Below, piece by piece: positions 11,036 to 22,470 of a stretch of 64,000 nucleotides of DNA. The notes beneath the pieces were generated by a model, which did not search any database, was not told where the DNA came from, and worked only from the letters and a program-made list of their open reading frames with translations. The translations under genes were made by a program, and so were the position numbers. Every line of letters begins with the position of its first letter. The first letter of the stretch is position 1. The stretch comes from Pegoplata infirma (taxonomy: Eukaryota; Arthropoda; Insecta; Diptera; Anthomyiidae), in NCBI GenBank assembly GCA_963921195.1, contig OY992536.1:331841038-331905037 (forward strand). The letters run 5' to 3'.

Positions 11036-11862
11036 AACTTATCAGAAGAAACAAGTGCGTGTTTTAAAACACTTACACCGCAGGCCAAATTTTTTGTACC
11101 AAAAATTGCCGCGATTTTTTGAACCAAGAATTTCGCCTACAGCGATCTGATCAAAAATATTATTGGTACCGAAAAACTCGGATTATTATTATTATTTAAT
11201 TTTTTAGTTTTCGGTACAAAATTTTCGCCTGCGGCGCTTTTTACAAAAACTTTATTTGCTAACGGAATATGTGGAATTCAAAACTCAGAAAAAGCGCAGT
11301 AGGCGAAAATTGCATAGCAAAAATAGCGGCGATTTATGATATCCAATTTTCGCCTGTGGCGCTTTTTACTTCAAGTGTATTTTCTAACCAAAATCGCAGA
11401 ATTACAAATTCAGAAAAAACGGTTCATGGGAAAATATCAGAAAAAATTGCGGCGATTTTTGTTATTAAATTTTAGCATTAACCACTTTTTACAACAATTT
11501 TATATGCTATCTAAAAAGTATTTTCGCTGCTACTACTTTCAACGGCTTACAAAAAAATCTCCAAAAAAAAAAACACTTCTGACTTTTTGGTTGGGGGCAG
11601 TTTCATTTTTAATTTTTGGTGGTTATTTCATAATGAAATAAAATCCAAAATTTGGGGATTTTTTCATTTTATGATTGGGTGTTTTTTCATTTTGTTTGGG
11701 AGTTATTTCATTTTTTACTCTTGGATCTTATTTCATTTTTTTTGGATGTTATTTCATTGGGGGCTTTTTCATTTCTTGTTTGGGTGTTATTTCATTTGGG
11801 GGCTATTTCATAGCGCCAAAAATTGGATCTGATCTGTAAATATTTGGTAAGTAATAAAATAA

Positions 11863-12368
11863 AGGAAAATTTTTTGGAACAAATTCCTGGTTCAATAGAT
11901 TCTTGAATATATTCTACGGTAATCACAACACAATTTTCTATGTAAAAGTATTTTTCAAAAAAACTACTTGCTCTAAAAAACGATTGCTTTATATTAACGA
12001 TTCCGGAATATTAAGTAGAACCGGTTGCAGGGTAGTTTGATACGTTCTAGAACCGATTATTTGGAACAGAAAATTTTGATGGGTTTATGTTTTTTCTTTT
12101 CTATATTAAAACTTGTTTTTGTTTTTTTTTAAATTTGTATTTGATATCATCAGAAAACTTGAGAATGGCTATTGATTGCATAACATAAATCAACGAAGGG
12201 TGTGTGAAATTATCGTGTTTAAATACTGCAGCTTAACCCAGGAAAATTTTTTGGAACAAATTCCTGGTTCAACAGATTCTTAAATGTATTCTATGGTAAT
12301 CACAACAAAATTTTCTATGTAAAATTATTTTTCAAAAAAACTACTTGCTCTAAAAAACGATTGCTTTT
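11863..12368. repeat. Pair of 128-bp direct repeats
   Basis: 11863-11990 and 12240-12368 are about 93% alike (GGAAAATTTTTTGGAACAAA at the start, AAAACGATTGCTTT at the end). Between them lie about 125 bp of unassigned sequence and a stretch of the foldback element. This could be a duplicated target or a small repeat with flanking copies. Confidence 0.6.
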
Positions 12369-12399
12369 GGGACAATTTCAAACACATTTGTTTAAAAAA

Positions 12400-13080
12400 A
12401 TTTTTTTTTAGTAATTTTTGAAAAAAAAAAAATTATTTACTAATTTTTTTTTGAGTGTAAAATTTTTTTTTGAGTGTAAAATTTTTTTCGAGTGAATTTT
12501 TTTTTTTGTTTTGGTATAAAAATATTTTTGAGTGACAAAAATACGTTGTAAAATATTTTTGTGACTTACCAATGTTTTTAAAACAGGTTTAACGGGTTTT
12601 CAACACGTGAATTTTAGGTGAAGCTAATCTGAAATTCACGGTTTTGCTAATTACTTTTGAACCACTGGACCGATTTGGCTGAAATTCAACACGAACGAGG
12701 CTGGAGGAACGCAAAAGATATATGCCATGCTTCAGCATCCTCAGAATTGCTTTTCGAAAGTTATAGTGTTTTTGATCTTAAAAATTCACGAAAAACCTTT
12801 GCCGAAATTCAGTCTTTTGCTCATAACTTTTGAACCACTTGACCAATTTCCAAATGCCCAACATATATGCCAAACTTCAGGAGCCTCCGTTAAGTCTTTC
12901 AAAAGTTAGCGTGTTTTCAACAGACAGACAGACGGACGGACATCGCTAGATCGTCTTAAAATCGATCGAGGATCATGAATATATATACTTTATGGGGTCC
13001 TAGACCAATATTTCGAGGTGTTACAAACGGAATGACAAACTTATATATACCCTCTATCACTAGAGTGGAGGGTATAAAAA
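12400..13080 (+). repeat. Dispersed repeat ending in ACCCTC...GAGGGTATAAAAA
   Basis: A poly-T/TGAGTG start leads to a body with CTAATTACTTTTGAACCACT and a conserved tail: GACAGACGGACGGACATCGC, ATATATATACTTTATGGGGTC, TTACAAACGGAATGACAAAC, then a hairpin ACCCTC/GAGGGT and TATAAAAA. The tail is shared by copies near 37640-37796, 44741-44930 (minus) and 46753-47196. The body recurs at 31800-32045 and 59330-59830 (minus). Class not determined. Confidence 0.5.
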
Positions 13081-13089
13081 GATCATAAT

Positions 13090-13675
13090 TTTTTTTTTTT
13101 TAATAGCTAAACATACTTAAAAATAGTTAAAAAAACTAAAATTTATACAAAATATGACCTAAAAATATGCATTTATAGCGAAATAATAGCAAAATATGCA
13201 AAAATATGCATTTTAAGCAAAATATGCAAAAATATGCACTAACGAATCGATGCCATTTTAAAGCAAATTCTTTGATTCGCAAAGATATTTTGTTTATGCT
13301 GTTCTATGGCCAAAGGGGAAAAACATGCATTTGCATGAAAGTCCTCTCCTTGGTAATAAACAGGGCCAGTATCTTTATGCATATAAAAATTATTTAAAAA
13401 AATTTAATAATTGCTAAAAAAAAAATATCATAAAAAAATCTAAAAAATATCTAAAAATACTAAAAAAATAGCTAAAAAATAAAATTTATACAAAATATGA
13501 CCTAAAAATATACATTTATAGCGAAATAATAGCAAAATATGCAAAAATATGCACTAACGAATCGTTGCCATTTTAAAGCAAATTCTTTGATTCGCAAAGA
13601 TATTTTGTTTATGCTGTTCTATGGCCAAAGGGAAAAAACATGCATTTGCATGAAAGTCCTTTCCTTAGTAATAAC
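13090..13675. repeat. Two copies of an AAATATGCAAAA-rich repeat
   Basis: 13130-13355 and 13490-13670 are about 90% alike, share CGATTCGT/ATTCGCAAAGATATTTTG and end in CATGCATTTGCATGAAAG. They resemble the right end of the hAT element at 13676-14204, so they are probably partial copies of it. Confidence 0.5.
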
Positions 13676-14204
13676 TAGGGATGAGATTTTCATGCACTAA
13701 AAAATCGAAAATATGCACTAAAAAACCTAAAAATATGCACTAAAAAATAAAATGTGTGTAATAAAAATCTTGTTTCCTATAGGAAAAACTTCTTAAAAAG
13801 CAAAAAGTAACTCCGAGCTTAAAAAGTAACATTTAAAACTTTATATAAGCAAGATTTCTTAGAAATTAGGACAATCTATAAAAAAAAATTTTAAAGAAAA
13901 AAAATTTGTTTTATTTCCAAAATAAATAATTAAAAATTTAAAATAGTTTTTGAAACAAATAAATTTCAATTGGTGTTTTTGCTAATTTATGCCAAAATAT
14001 GCAAAAATATGCACTTAAAAATTGGAAATATGCATTTAGAACCAAAATATGCAAAACTATGCATTTTCACCAAAATATGCAAAAATATGCAAAAACGAAT
14101 CGATGCCATTTTAACGCGATTTCTTGATTCGGAAAGATAATTGGTCGATATCGTTTTTAGACTATCGACAAAAAACATGCATTTGCATGGAAATCTCATC
14201 CCTA
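13676..14204. mobile_element. hAT-type MITE, 8-bp duplication GTAATAAC
   Basis: Inverted ends TAGGGATGAGATTTTCATGC are flanked by GTAATAAC at 13668-13675 and 14205-14212. It lies inside an older copy of a related repeat. The interior is AT-rich with AAATATGCA motifs and has no coding capacity. Confidence 0.8.
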
Positions 14205-14212
14205 GTAATAAC

Positions 14213-15390
14213 ATATAAAATTAAAAAAAAAAATTGTTTAGATCAAAACGGTTATGGCTGAGTTTAAAATGGCTAGTGCCATATTCACATTCATACCCTC
14301 CAACTACAGTATGGAGGGTATGTACAGTAGGGTTATAACTTTTTACAATTTTTGCAAATATCAGAAATACCACTGAGTAGCAGTGTGGGTCATAAAAAAA
14401 TATTAAAAAATATGGTGCCACTTTTTCTCTATCGTGAAAAAAGTTTCCGCACCGAAAGCGTTAAAGTTTTGTCTTTATTTATTAACTTTTTCATAGCATT
14501 TACTATAAATACGGGGTAATCAAAATGGGTTCAAAGTCTACAAAGTCATAAAACTTTAAAGAAGGCTAAAAATTATAATGCTGCATATGGACCACACCAA
14601 AAAGCTACGCCCCTTCGTAAGTAAACCCGAAAGTTGAAACCCGAGCGGTTTTTTTGTTATATTAATGGATTGGAGGGATTTAGCTTTTGTGCATGTTAGG
14701 GGGAGCCCATTGACCATAATTCTTTTTGCGTTCTCGTACTTTTGTGCATTTTTGCGGTATCGTGAGAGTTTTTTTAGATTTTATCTAATTTTACCGAACT
14801 TTACCCGGAAAGTTCTGGAACACATCTATGACCAACTTAAAAAACGCCAATGTTTTTATAAATCGCCACTTCCTCAAATCAGTGATGCTATTTAGTGCTA
14901 ATCTAGCACTTTTTTTTGACTTAGCACAAAAGTTTTGTAAAAAGTGCCAAGTGCTAGTTCAGCACTTTTTTGAATTTTTTTTTGCATTTTTTTTTTTAAC
15001 ATTTAATTTTTTGTGAAAACTTCTTGTAAAAAATTTTACCCTGCGGCGCTTTCTTTACACCCATATGTATTCAAATATTTTCAAAAGAACCATCGAACTC
15101 CAACAACATAAATTTTATAATTAAGAAGAGCTGTGAAAGACCGAAAACGAATTTTTCAAATTCCATTTCGCCTACACTTTAAATAATTCAATACACACGC
15201 CCAACTTCCACGACCCTAATTTTTTTCCTACTTGGTTGCGGGGGCTTCAGTTAGCCATTTTATTTGGTTTTAAAGAGCTTGACATTTTTAGCAATTACTC
15301 GCGGTGTTCATTTCGCCTTGTAGCAAACGTTATATTTTCTACTGATATTAATTGACATTGTTGTACTACTGAATAATGATTGTTCTGAAT
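14213..15390. other. Unassigned AT-rich DNA
   Basis: No gene supported. It contains a hairpin CATACCCTCC/GGAGGGTATG (about 14293-14322), an AGTGCTAATCTAGCACTTTT repeat pair (about 14890-14970) and, at 15350-15390, a segment duplicated at 17499-17545. Confidence 0.35.
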
Positions 15391-15516
15391 TCAGTTTTAA
15401 ACCGTTTTTAGCAGCAATATTTTTAGCACTTTCTTTATTCTATTATAGTATATTGACAGAAAATGCCAAACATAATTGCTAAAAACAGTTTAAAACTGCA
15501 AGTGTGAATAGGGTAT
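15391..15516. mobile_element. TACCCTATTCACAC palindromic MITE, left-truncated
   Basis: It matches the full copies at 17029 and 19032 from the CAGTTTTAAACC position onward and ends GGGTA. TTA separates it from the next copy, consistent with a shared TWA target. Confidence 0.7.
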
Positions 15517-15518
15517 TA

Positions 15519-15658
15519 TACCCTATTCACACGTACAGTTTTAAATCGTTTTTAGCAGCAATATTTTTAGCACTTTCTTTATTCTATTACAGTATATTGA
15601 CAGAAAATGCTAAAAACAATTGTTAAAAACGGTTTAAACTGTAAGCGTGAATAGGGTA
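15519..15658. mobile_element. TACCCTATTCACAC palindromic MITE
   Basis: This 140-bp near-perfect palindrome has inverted TACCCTATTCACACGTACAG ends and a centre around TACAGTATATTGACAG. Flanks are TTA (left) and TAA (right), suggesting a Harbinger-type (TWA) insertion. A stray right end follows at 15659-15687. Confidence 0.7.
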
Positions 15659-15770
15659 TAAAACTGTAAGTGTGAATAGGATATTATTCCACCAGAACAA
15701 AATTTCACATAAATTTTTTTGCTACTTCCGCTCATTTGTTTTTAATGAAATTTTGTACATAGATGCATAC

Positions 15771-16678
15771 TAGACCGGGTCGAAAAAAAAGTTCCTTTTG
15801 TGCGGGCTTAATTTTAAAGCTTACCTCGAAAAAGTTCCATAGCCAAAATACTAGATTTTTAGGTCGCGATTTGGTACCGCCGAAATCGTTATTTGTTCAT
15901 AGCATTTTCATTTGATGTCCGATCGTTATAAAAAAAATTTGTTAGAAAGTCCTCAGCAAGTACTAAATTTGACCCATATCCGGTTTGGACCTTTGAGGTC
16001 ATCTTCGTGTTATGAGTGTTAGTTTCTCAGCTTTCTACCCACCTAAATGATTTTTATTTTTCCATTGAATTATAGCACAAAAAAAATCATGAAATTCTTC
16101 CCTTAGAAGTACCCTCTTAAATTAATTAACAAAAAAGTTATATTCGATTCTAATTTTCCATAGAAAAAGATTTAAAACACTTGTTCGTATGTATTTAAAT
16201 ACAAACTAAAAAAATTAAATATAGTTTAAAGGCATAATAACAAGTGTTTTTTCTAATTTTCCTTATATTGTATATGAAAATCTTAAATCAAATGTAACTT
16301 TTTTGTTAATTAATTTAGCTGGATACTTCCAAGGGAAGGATTTTATGATTTTTTTAGTGCTATAATTTAATGGAAAAATAAAAATCATTTAAGGGGGTAG
16401 AAAAATGAGAAACTTACAATCATGACGAGGAGATGACCTCTGAGGTTAAAACTAGATATGAGTCAACTTAAGTACTCGCTTAGGACTTTCTAACAAATTT
16501 TTTTTTATAACGATCGGATATCAAATGACAATGCTATGAACAAATAACGATTTCGGCGGTACCAAATCGCGACCTAAAAATCTAATATTTTGGCTATGGA
16601 ACTTTTTCGAGGTAAGCTTTAAAATTAAGCCCGCACAGTGGGAACTTTTTTTTTCTCCTTTATGGTCGACCCAGTCTA
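15771..16678. mobile_element. hAT-like foldback, 8-bp duplication ATGCATAC
   Basis: ATGCATAC at 15763-15770 and 16679-16686 flanks ends TAGACCGGGTCGA and TAGACTGGGTCGA. Arms of about 430 bp are inverted copies (about 90%) meeting near 16205. There is no coding capacity; the apparent minus frame at 16521-16841 crosses its edge. Confidence 0.75.
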
Positions 16679-16721
16679 ATGCATACCCACCCAAGCAGAA
16701 ATTGACGACGGTTCTAAAAAA

Positions 16722-16895
16722 AAAGCGTTCTGAAAGCATTTTAACAAAAAAAAGCATTCTCAAAACGCTTTTTTCAAACGCTTTGCGAACGTTTTTGAAA
16801 AGCGTTCTGAAAGCGCTATAACAAAAAATAAGCAGTCTCAAAACTTTTTTTTGGAACGCTTTGCGAGCGTATTCGAAAAGCGTTTTAAGAGTTCT
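16722..16895. repeat. Tandem repeat, two units of about 88 bp
   Basis: Both units carry AAGCGTTCTGAAAGC, ACAAAAAAxAAGCA, TCTCAAAAC and AACGCTTTGCGA. Within a unit the GCGTT/AACGC motifs are inverted. Confidence 0.6.
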
Positions 16896-17028
16896 TTAGA
16901 TTTTTTTTTTTTTTAATTCTAAGTTCCGAAACTATTTTTGGATAACAATTTTTTGTCAATTTTTTTTTTGTTTTTTGAGTAAAAAAATCATCAAAAATGT
17001 TTTTAGATTTTTTTTTTTTAATTTCTAA

Positions 17029-17169
17029 TACCCTATTCACACTTACAGTTTTAAACCGTTTTTAGCAATTATTTTTAGCATTTTCTGTCAATATACTGTA
17101 ATAGAATAAAGAAAGTGCTAAAAATATTGCTGCTAAAAACGATTTAAAACTGTACGTGTGAATAGGGTA
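17029..17169. mobile_element. TACCCTATTCACAC palindromic MITE
   Basis: A 141-bp full copy has both ends intact and TAA on each side (17026-17028, 17170-17172), which defines the family's boundaries and its 3-bp target duplication. Confidence 0.8.
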
Positions 17170-17374
17170 TAAGTTTCTAAAATTTTTTTGAAAAAAGTTT
17201 ATTGGAGTACAAAAAAATATTTTTTTTTTTTGGATTTCACTCTGTATCAAACGAATTATTATAACCGAACTAAAACAGAAATTCTTTACTTTGGGTTTTT
17301 AAAGCGCTTTGATGACTTTGAAAAAACGTTCTCAAAGCACAAAGCTAGCTGCTAAAAACGGTTTAAAACTGTAA

Positions 17375-17812
17375 TACCCTATTCACACTTACCGTTTTAA
17401 ACCGTTTTTAGCAATTATTTTTAGCATTTTCTGTCAATATACTGTAATAGAATAAAGAAAGTGCTAAAAATATTGCTGCTAAAAACGGTTTAAAACTGAT
17501 ATTAATTGACATTGTTGTACTACTGAATAATGATTGATCTGAATTCAGTTTTAAACCGTTTTTAGCAGCAATATTTTTAGCACTTTCTTTATTCTATTAC
17601 AGTATATTGACAGAAAATGCCAAACATAATTGCTAAAAACGGTTTAAAACTGCAAGTGTGAATAGGGTATTATACCCTATTCACACGTACAGTTTTAAAC
17701 CGTTTTTAGCAATTATTTTTAGCATTTTCTGTCAATATACTGTAATAGAATAAAGAAAGTGCTAAAAATCTTACTGCTAAAAACGATTTAAAACTGTACG
17801 TGTGAATAGGTA
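17375..17812. mobile_element. Cluster of three TACCCTATTCACAC MITE copies
   Basis: Copy 17375-17498 lacks its last bases. After a 47-bp spacer come a left-truncated copy (17546-17669) and a full copy (17673-17812), separated by TTA. Spacer and last two copies repeat the arrangement at 15350-15658, so about 310 bp was duplicated as a block. Confidence 0.7.
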
Positions 17813-17879
17813 ATGTCTACAGTATTAAATCGATGCAAATACATTAACAAAAAATGAAGTGACGTTTGAAAAATCTATG

Positions 17880-18035
17880 CTTTTCTGGTACGTGTAGAAC
17901 CATACTTGGGACCTAAGCATTGAGGCATTAGTTTTTTTCATGTAAAATGCCAATAAAATAGCAGGCATTAGCATTGTTTTTTCATACAAAAGTAATGCCA
18001 GGTCCCAAGTATGTGTAGAACTTGTGTAATGAAAG
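17880..18035. repeat. Small foldback (TACTTGGGACCT ends)
   Basis: GTAGAACCATACTTGGGACC and its inverted partner near 18000-18025 enclose about 90 bp. Class unknown. Confidence 0.5.
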
Positions 18036-18295
18036 AAAAAATTAAAAACAAATCTAGCACTTTTTTTTGGTCTGCATTTTAGCACTTTTTTTTGTGCCAT
18101 TTAGCATTTTTTCAAAATTTTCTTATGGCAACACTGTCTCAAATTGAAATTCACTCGGCCAAACACACCACATTTGTATGACAACTCTGGTTTTACTTTT
18201 AAATTCCACTTTTTTTAATGATTTTTTAAATTGATATTTTTAGATCTTTTTATGATGAGGTATGTATGTAAAGATACGAAACAATTTTAACTTAC

Positions 18296-18437
18296 AAGGA
18301 AACATAAAAATAGACACAAATACTGCAAAGGAAACCAGAACTAGGCTGTTGTTAAAATACAACTTAGCGGTGGTAAACCTGTTGAGACAATGCTGACATT
18401 TATGATTATGAGGTCTTCGTTTGCAGCTGCTCTCCAT
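18296..18437 (-). CDS. First coding exon of a membrane protein gene
   Basis: The ATG has a good fly context (ACAAAAATGG). The exon encodes 47 residues: a short basic, Cys/His-containing head (MESSCKRRPHNHKCQHC...) followed by one hydrophobic span (LVLVSFAVFVSIFMF, about 32-46). With no cleavable-signal shape and positive charges before the span, a signal-anchor (type II) topology is likely. A textbook donor GTAAGT at 18295-18290 ends the exon in phase 1, matching the exon at 8498-7995; joined, an acidic lumenal or extracellular segment would directly follow the membrane span. The exon starts upstream at 18467 after an acceptor TTCATTGCAG. I do not recognise the protein. Confidence 0.5.
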
Positions 18438-18467
18438 TTTTGTTTCGCGGCTATTGTTTTTTCTTTC

Positions 18468-18975
18468 CTGCAATGAATCGCTTTAATGTTTGATACTTTG
18501 CTGCTTCTTAATAATTGAGTGGATTGATTTCTTTAGGGTTAGCTGAAGCCATCGACAGGTTCCTAAAGAAAACACCAGAACGTTTATATAAAACTTATAT
18601 ATAGCACTACTTATGCATATTTACTTACAGTAAATTGTTCAGATTTTTTTTGTTTTTGCCAAAAACAACGTAGAAGAGGATACCACTAACTAAATATAAA
18701 CATACACTTTAATTTTATTTATTTAAATACATAATATATGCTTTTCTTTATAAACACCGATGGAATGTGACAATCGGTTTTCTTTAAATCCATTAGTTTT
18801 TATCTTATTTATTTTTTTATCTAACTTGTAACTACTTGTAACTTTCCACTTTAAACACGGCAGAGAGCAGCGTCGATCGATTTGATCGGCGGCGGCGTTG
18901 GCTGACCAAAATAATATCAGCGGCAGCTCAAAGCCGTCTGAGAGCCAAAAATTGATCGGCTGAGCAGTGTTGCCA
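18468..18975 (-). promoter_or_regulatory. 5'UTR exon, intron and probable promoter of the minus-strand gene
   Basis: 18468-18628 reads as a 161-bp intron (donor ACT|GTAAGT at 18628, acceptor TTGCAG). Upstream is a leader exon, and at 18845-18975 a compact GC-rich block (GATCGGCGGCGGCGTTGGC, inverted GATCGATTTGATC) stands out from AT-rich flanks, as fly promoters do. The start site was not fixed. Confidence 0.35.
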
Positions 18976-19031
18976 CCTCACCCGACCCACAAATTTTTAG
19001 TTATCCCGTTTTTTAATTTTTTTTTTTTTAA

Positions 19032-19172
19032 TACCCTATTCACACGTACAGTTTTAAATCGTTTTTAGCAGCAATATTTTTAGCACTTTCTTTATTCTAT
19101 TACAGTATATTGACAGAAAATGCTAAAAATAATTGCTAAAAACGATTTAAAACTGTAAGTGTGAATAGGGTA
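19032..19172. mobile_element. TACCCTATTCACAC palindromic MITE
   Basis: A full 141-bp copy with TAA duplications (19029-19031, 19173-19175), about 60 bp upstream of the presumed promoter block. Confidence 0.8.
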
Positions 19173-19661
19173 TAAATGTATAAATTTTTTTAAATTAAAC
19201 TTTTTTATGCAATGAATAAACCAGAGTCACAGACTAAATACAGACTCGACAGTAGAGTTTTATAAGAAAAAATGGGGAAAACTAAGCGATTTTAGGAGAA
19301 AACACAGCGGTTTTTAGTCCGTTTTACGCTAACATGACAACACTTTCTACGACTTAGGAGTGAGTGAAACAACAAAAACCGATCTGGCATCCATTTTTCT
19401 TATGGCGCGTTATACACTCATAGAAATATCTTAGTAGAAAAATTAGTAAACCCATTGTAGATCAAGTTTTATAGAATATTGCCGTATTCAACAAAAATTA
19501 ATGTTGATATCGTTGAATAATCAGTAAAGTTGAATCAACTTTTTACAACGCTTATACAGAATTCAATAGATAAAACCAAAAAAGAAACCAACCCTGTTCG
19601 TTCATTTTTGTATTATCAAATTGGTAGCAATGCATTGCAATGTGAAATTTGTTTGTCTCTT

Positions 19662-20770
19662 GGGCCATTCCAGAAAATTTAGCTCAAATTTTAGTCATTT
19701 TTGGAAATGGTGTCTCAGATTAATTTGAACATTGACACATAGATAGCCCTCATAAATATGATATATGTACCATATATCGTTTTTTTACATTTGGTGTATT
19801 TAACGAATTATGGCGGGTCAAAGATTGACTTTTTAAGCAAAAGTAAGAAAAATACATCACGTTTAAAGAGCTGTAACTTCTTAGCCAATGACCCGATTTT
19901 CACAAATTTAGGCTCATGTGAAAGCTGGGGTTCTTCTTTTTATTTTATATTTTAAAATAACGCAGTTTTTTTTAACAGAAATGATGCAAAAATGCAAAAA
20001 CATTTTTTCTTTTCGAATATTTAAAAAAACACATCTTCGATTTTTTTAAAAAAAATTCTGGTGAAAAATAACAATGTTTTGTATAACATATTCAAAATTC
20101 AGAGTGGGATCTCCATGGGATCAAAAAATATTATGTTTTAAGTACGATGTTCTCCAATTTTTCCCTTAGAAAATTTAAATTTCTAATGTTTTGAATGTTT
20201 TTCAAAATTTTAATAGTTTAATTTTCTTTGAAAATTTAAATTTTTATATTAAAGAAACATATAATTTTAATTTTCTAAAGTAAAATTTAAGAACTTCGTA
20301 CTAAAACCAGAATATTTTTTGATCCCATTGGGATCCCACTCTGAATTTTGGATATGTTGTACAAAACAGCATTGTTTATCACCAAACTTTTTTTAAAAAA
20401 AATCGAAGATGTGTTTTTTTAAATATTCGCAAAAAAAAATGTTTTTGAATTTTTGCAACACTTCTGAAAAAAAACCGTATGCTTTTGAAAATATTTCCTA
20501 AAAGAAGAAGAATTAAGCTTTTATATGAGCCATTACTTGTGATAATCGGATTACTAGTTAAAAAGTTAGAGCACGTTAAACGGCATGTATTTTTCTGACT
20601 TTTGCTAAAAAAGTCGAACTTTGACCCGCGATAATTTGAAAACTACAGCAAATTTTGAAAATCCAAAAACGCAACATATCTCATATAAACGTGGATATCT
20701 ATGAGCCAAATTCTCAGTGGCGTCCAAAGGCATGTTTCCGAACAGTGGGGCGAAAATTTTTGGAATTACC
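19662..20770. mobile_element. Foldback insert, CTCTT duplication
   Basis: Imperfect ends GGGCCATTCCAGAAAATTT and GGTAATTCCAAAAATTTT lie between CTCTT copies (19657-19661, 20771-20775). Inside are long inverted arms (CAGAGTGGGATC...GATCCCACTCTG). No coding capacity. Confidence 0.6.
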
Positions 20771-20822
20771 CTCTTATAAAATTATTTTATGTGTTTGTTT
20801 CTTATAAAAATATTTAATATTA

Positions 20823-21307
20823 GCGGTTCTCACCCTTGATAGAAAACAAGAAAATAATCGGAGAATCGAAGAAAACAAGAAAATGTTTGACAGATACAAC
20901 AACAAAATACATGGCGGCTCGTTTTTCTCATTTTCTTGGTTTCTTCTTTACTACATAGAAAATTTCTTCGACTTGATGCTTGAGTAAGTTGAAGTATAGA
21001 AAAAAATAAAAGTTTCTAGACCAACAAAACAGCTGATTAGAGAGGCATTTAATTATTTTGTGATATTTTCAGACTTTTTATACGAAATTTAAAATGGAAC
21101 TTAAATGATTAATTATATTTTTACTAAAAATCGCGTTGTTTATTTTTATTTCGTGGTTTTAATTATGTAAAATAATTTGAGGTTATAGAAAATGTTAGTG
21201 TGAGAAAACTTGTTTAAATAGTTGTTCACTCTTTAGTGGAAAAAATCGGTAGAAAGTTTTCTTGTAGGAAATTTCCTCAAATGTTTTCTATCAAGGGTGA
21301 AAACCAC
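20823..21307. mobile_element. MITE with GGTTCTCACCCTTGATAG ends
   Basis: Ends GCGGTTCTCACCCTTGATAG and GTGGTTTTCACCCTTGATAG (inverted, two differences) are flanked by TATTA. Comparison with the other arm of the host element shows TATTA once at the empty site. A TTA or TA core duplication is also possible. The 485-bp interior is unassigned. Confidence 0.65.
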
Positions 21308-22287
21308 TATTATAAAAATAAATAAAAATAGGATCTGATGATCTGATTCTGATCTGTAAATATTTGGTAAGTAATAAAATACATTGGTTAATTTATGTAT
21401 TCATACTATATTATAATTTTTTTTTGTTTTTTTTTTTAAGGTTTTTGATTTGGTGTCATTACACTCAACCAAAAATCATTGTATTCCCAAAGAAAATCGT
21501 TGTAAATTTAACAGAAATCATTGTTGATTTTGAACCTACAAATATTTATGTTGATTTCAATAAAAATTGTTGTCAGTTTTTGTAAAAGTTGATCAACTCG
21601 TTTTTTTGTAAATCAACTAGTATTTTTTGTAAACTCAACTCATATTTTTGTTGATATAAGAAATTTTATTAATAAAAAAAAGCTTGTTATTATTTGTAAA
21701 TATTCTTTTATTAAGTATAAATCACAATATTTTTTAGAATTATCACTGGCTTTTAAAGCTGCAATACTTAAACACCAGATTTTCACATACTCTTCGTTTA
21801 TTTATGTTATGCACTCGTAAGCCTTTATTCAGTTTTCTAATGACACCAAATCAAAAACCTTAAAAAAAAAAATGTATGATATAGTATGAATACATAAAGT
21901 AATCAATATATTTTATTACTTACCAAATATTTACAGGTCAGAATCTGATCATCAGATCCTATTTTTATTTATTTTTATAATATTAAATATTTTTATAAGA
22001 AACAAACACATAAAATAATTTTAAAAGAGACAAAACAAATTTCACATTGCTACCAACTTTATAATACAAAAATGAACGAACAGGGTTGTTTTTTCTTTTT
22101 TGGTTTTATCTATTGAATTCTGTATAGGCGTTGTAAAAAGTTGATTCAACTTTACTGATTATTCAACGATATCAACATTAATTTTTGTTGAATACGGCAA
22201 TATTCTGTAAAACTTGATCTACAATGGGTTTACAAATTTTTCTACTAAGATATTTCTATGAGTGTAGAAACTGGAGAATGGCTTACG

Positions 22288-22460
22288 TGTAATAATATCT
22301 GGCATCTCTGTAATAGTTTATAACTTTTATAGTAGGTGGCAACATTGTACTTGTTAGTTTTTAAGTTTTATATCAATGGTTGACTTGTGAAGACGCTTAA
22401 TAAACTGAATAAAACATTTTAATAAAAAGTCTTATTAATAAAACTTGTAATATTAATACA
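22288..22460 (+). repeat. 5' LTR of the Mag-like element
   Basis: 173 bp, starting TGTAATAATATCTGG and ending AATATTAATACA. Several AATAAA signals lie in its 3' third. Confidence 0.9.
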
Positions 22461-22470
22461 TGGTGTCAGA
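22461..22470 (+). other. Primer binding site, possibly tRNA-Leu
   Basis: TGGTGTCAGA directly abuts the LTR. TGGTGTCAG is complementary to a tRNA end CTGACACCA, as in some leucine tRNAs (from memory); matching stops after nine bases. Confidence 0.5.

Larger units (their letters stand above)
8907..11816. mobile_element. hAT-like element, 8-bp duplication CAAAAATT
   Basis: Inverted ends GCTATGAAATAGCCCCCAAA (20 of 20 matching) lie inside CAAAAATT duplications (8899-8906, 11817-11824). Both subterminal zones are packed with ATGAAATAA/CCCC motifs that probably act as protein-binding repeats. It contains a palindromic Tc1 derivative, a degraded Harbinger-like MITE and no intact gene. 11050-11500 holds loose GCGGCGAAAA-type repeats. 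Confidence 0.7.
8640..12236. mobile_element. TA|CACTCATAG foldback element, copy split by insertions
   Basis: 8640-8898 matches the arm of the element at 19415-22264, beginning CACTCATAGAAATATC after TA. The match resumes at 11825-11860 and again at about 12115-12235. The gap 8899-11824 is a hAT element with its target duplication; 11861-12110 is another insert. Confidence 0.6.
19415..22264. mobile_element. TA|CACTCATAG foldback element with two nested insertions
   Basis: Ends CACTCATAGAAATATCTTAG are inverted and flanked by TA. Arms stay alignable for over 350 bp (CAACCCTGTTCGTTCATTTT, GTAAATATTTGGTAAGTAAT in both). The left arm carries inserts at 19662-20770 and 20823-21307; the right arm preserves the empty sites. 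The centre (about 21470-21840) includes CACTCAACCAAAAATCATTG. Without the inserts the element is about 1.25 kb and encodes nothing. Confidence 0.7.
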
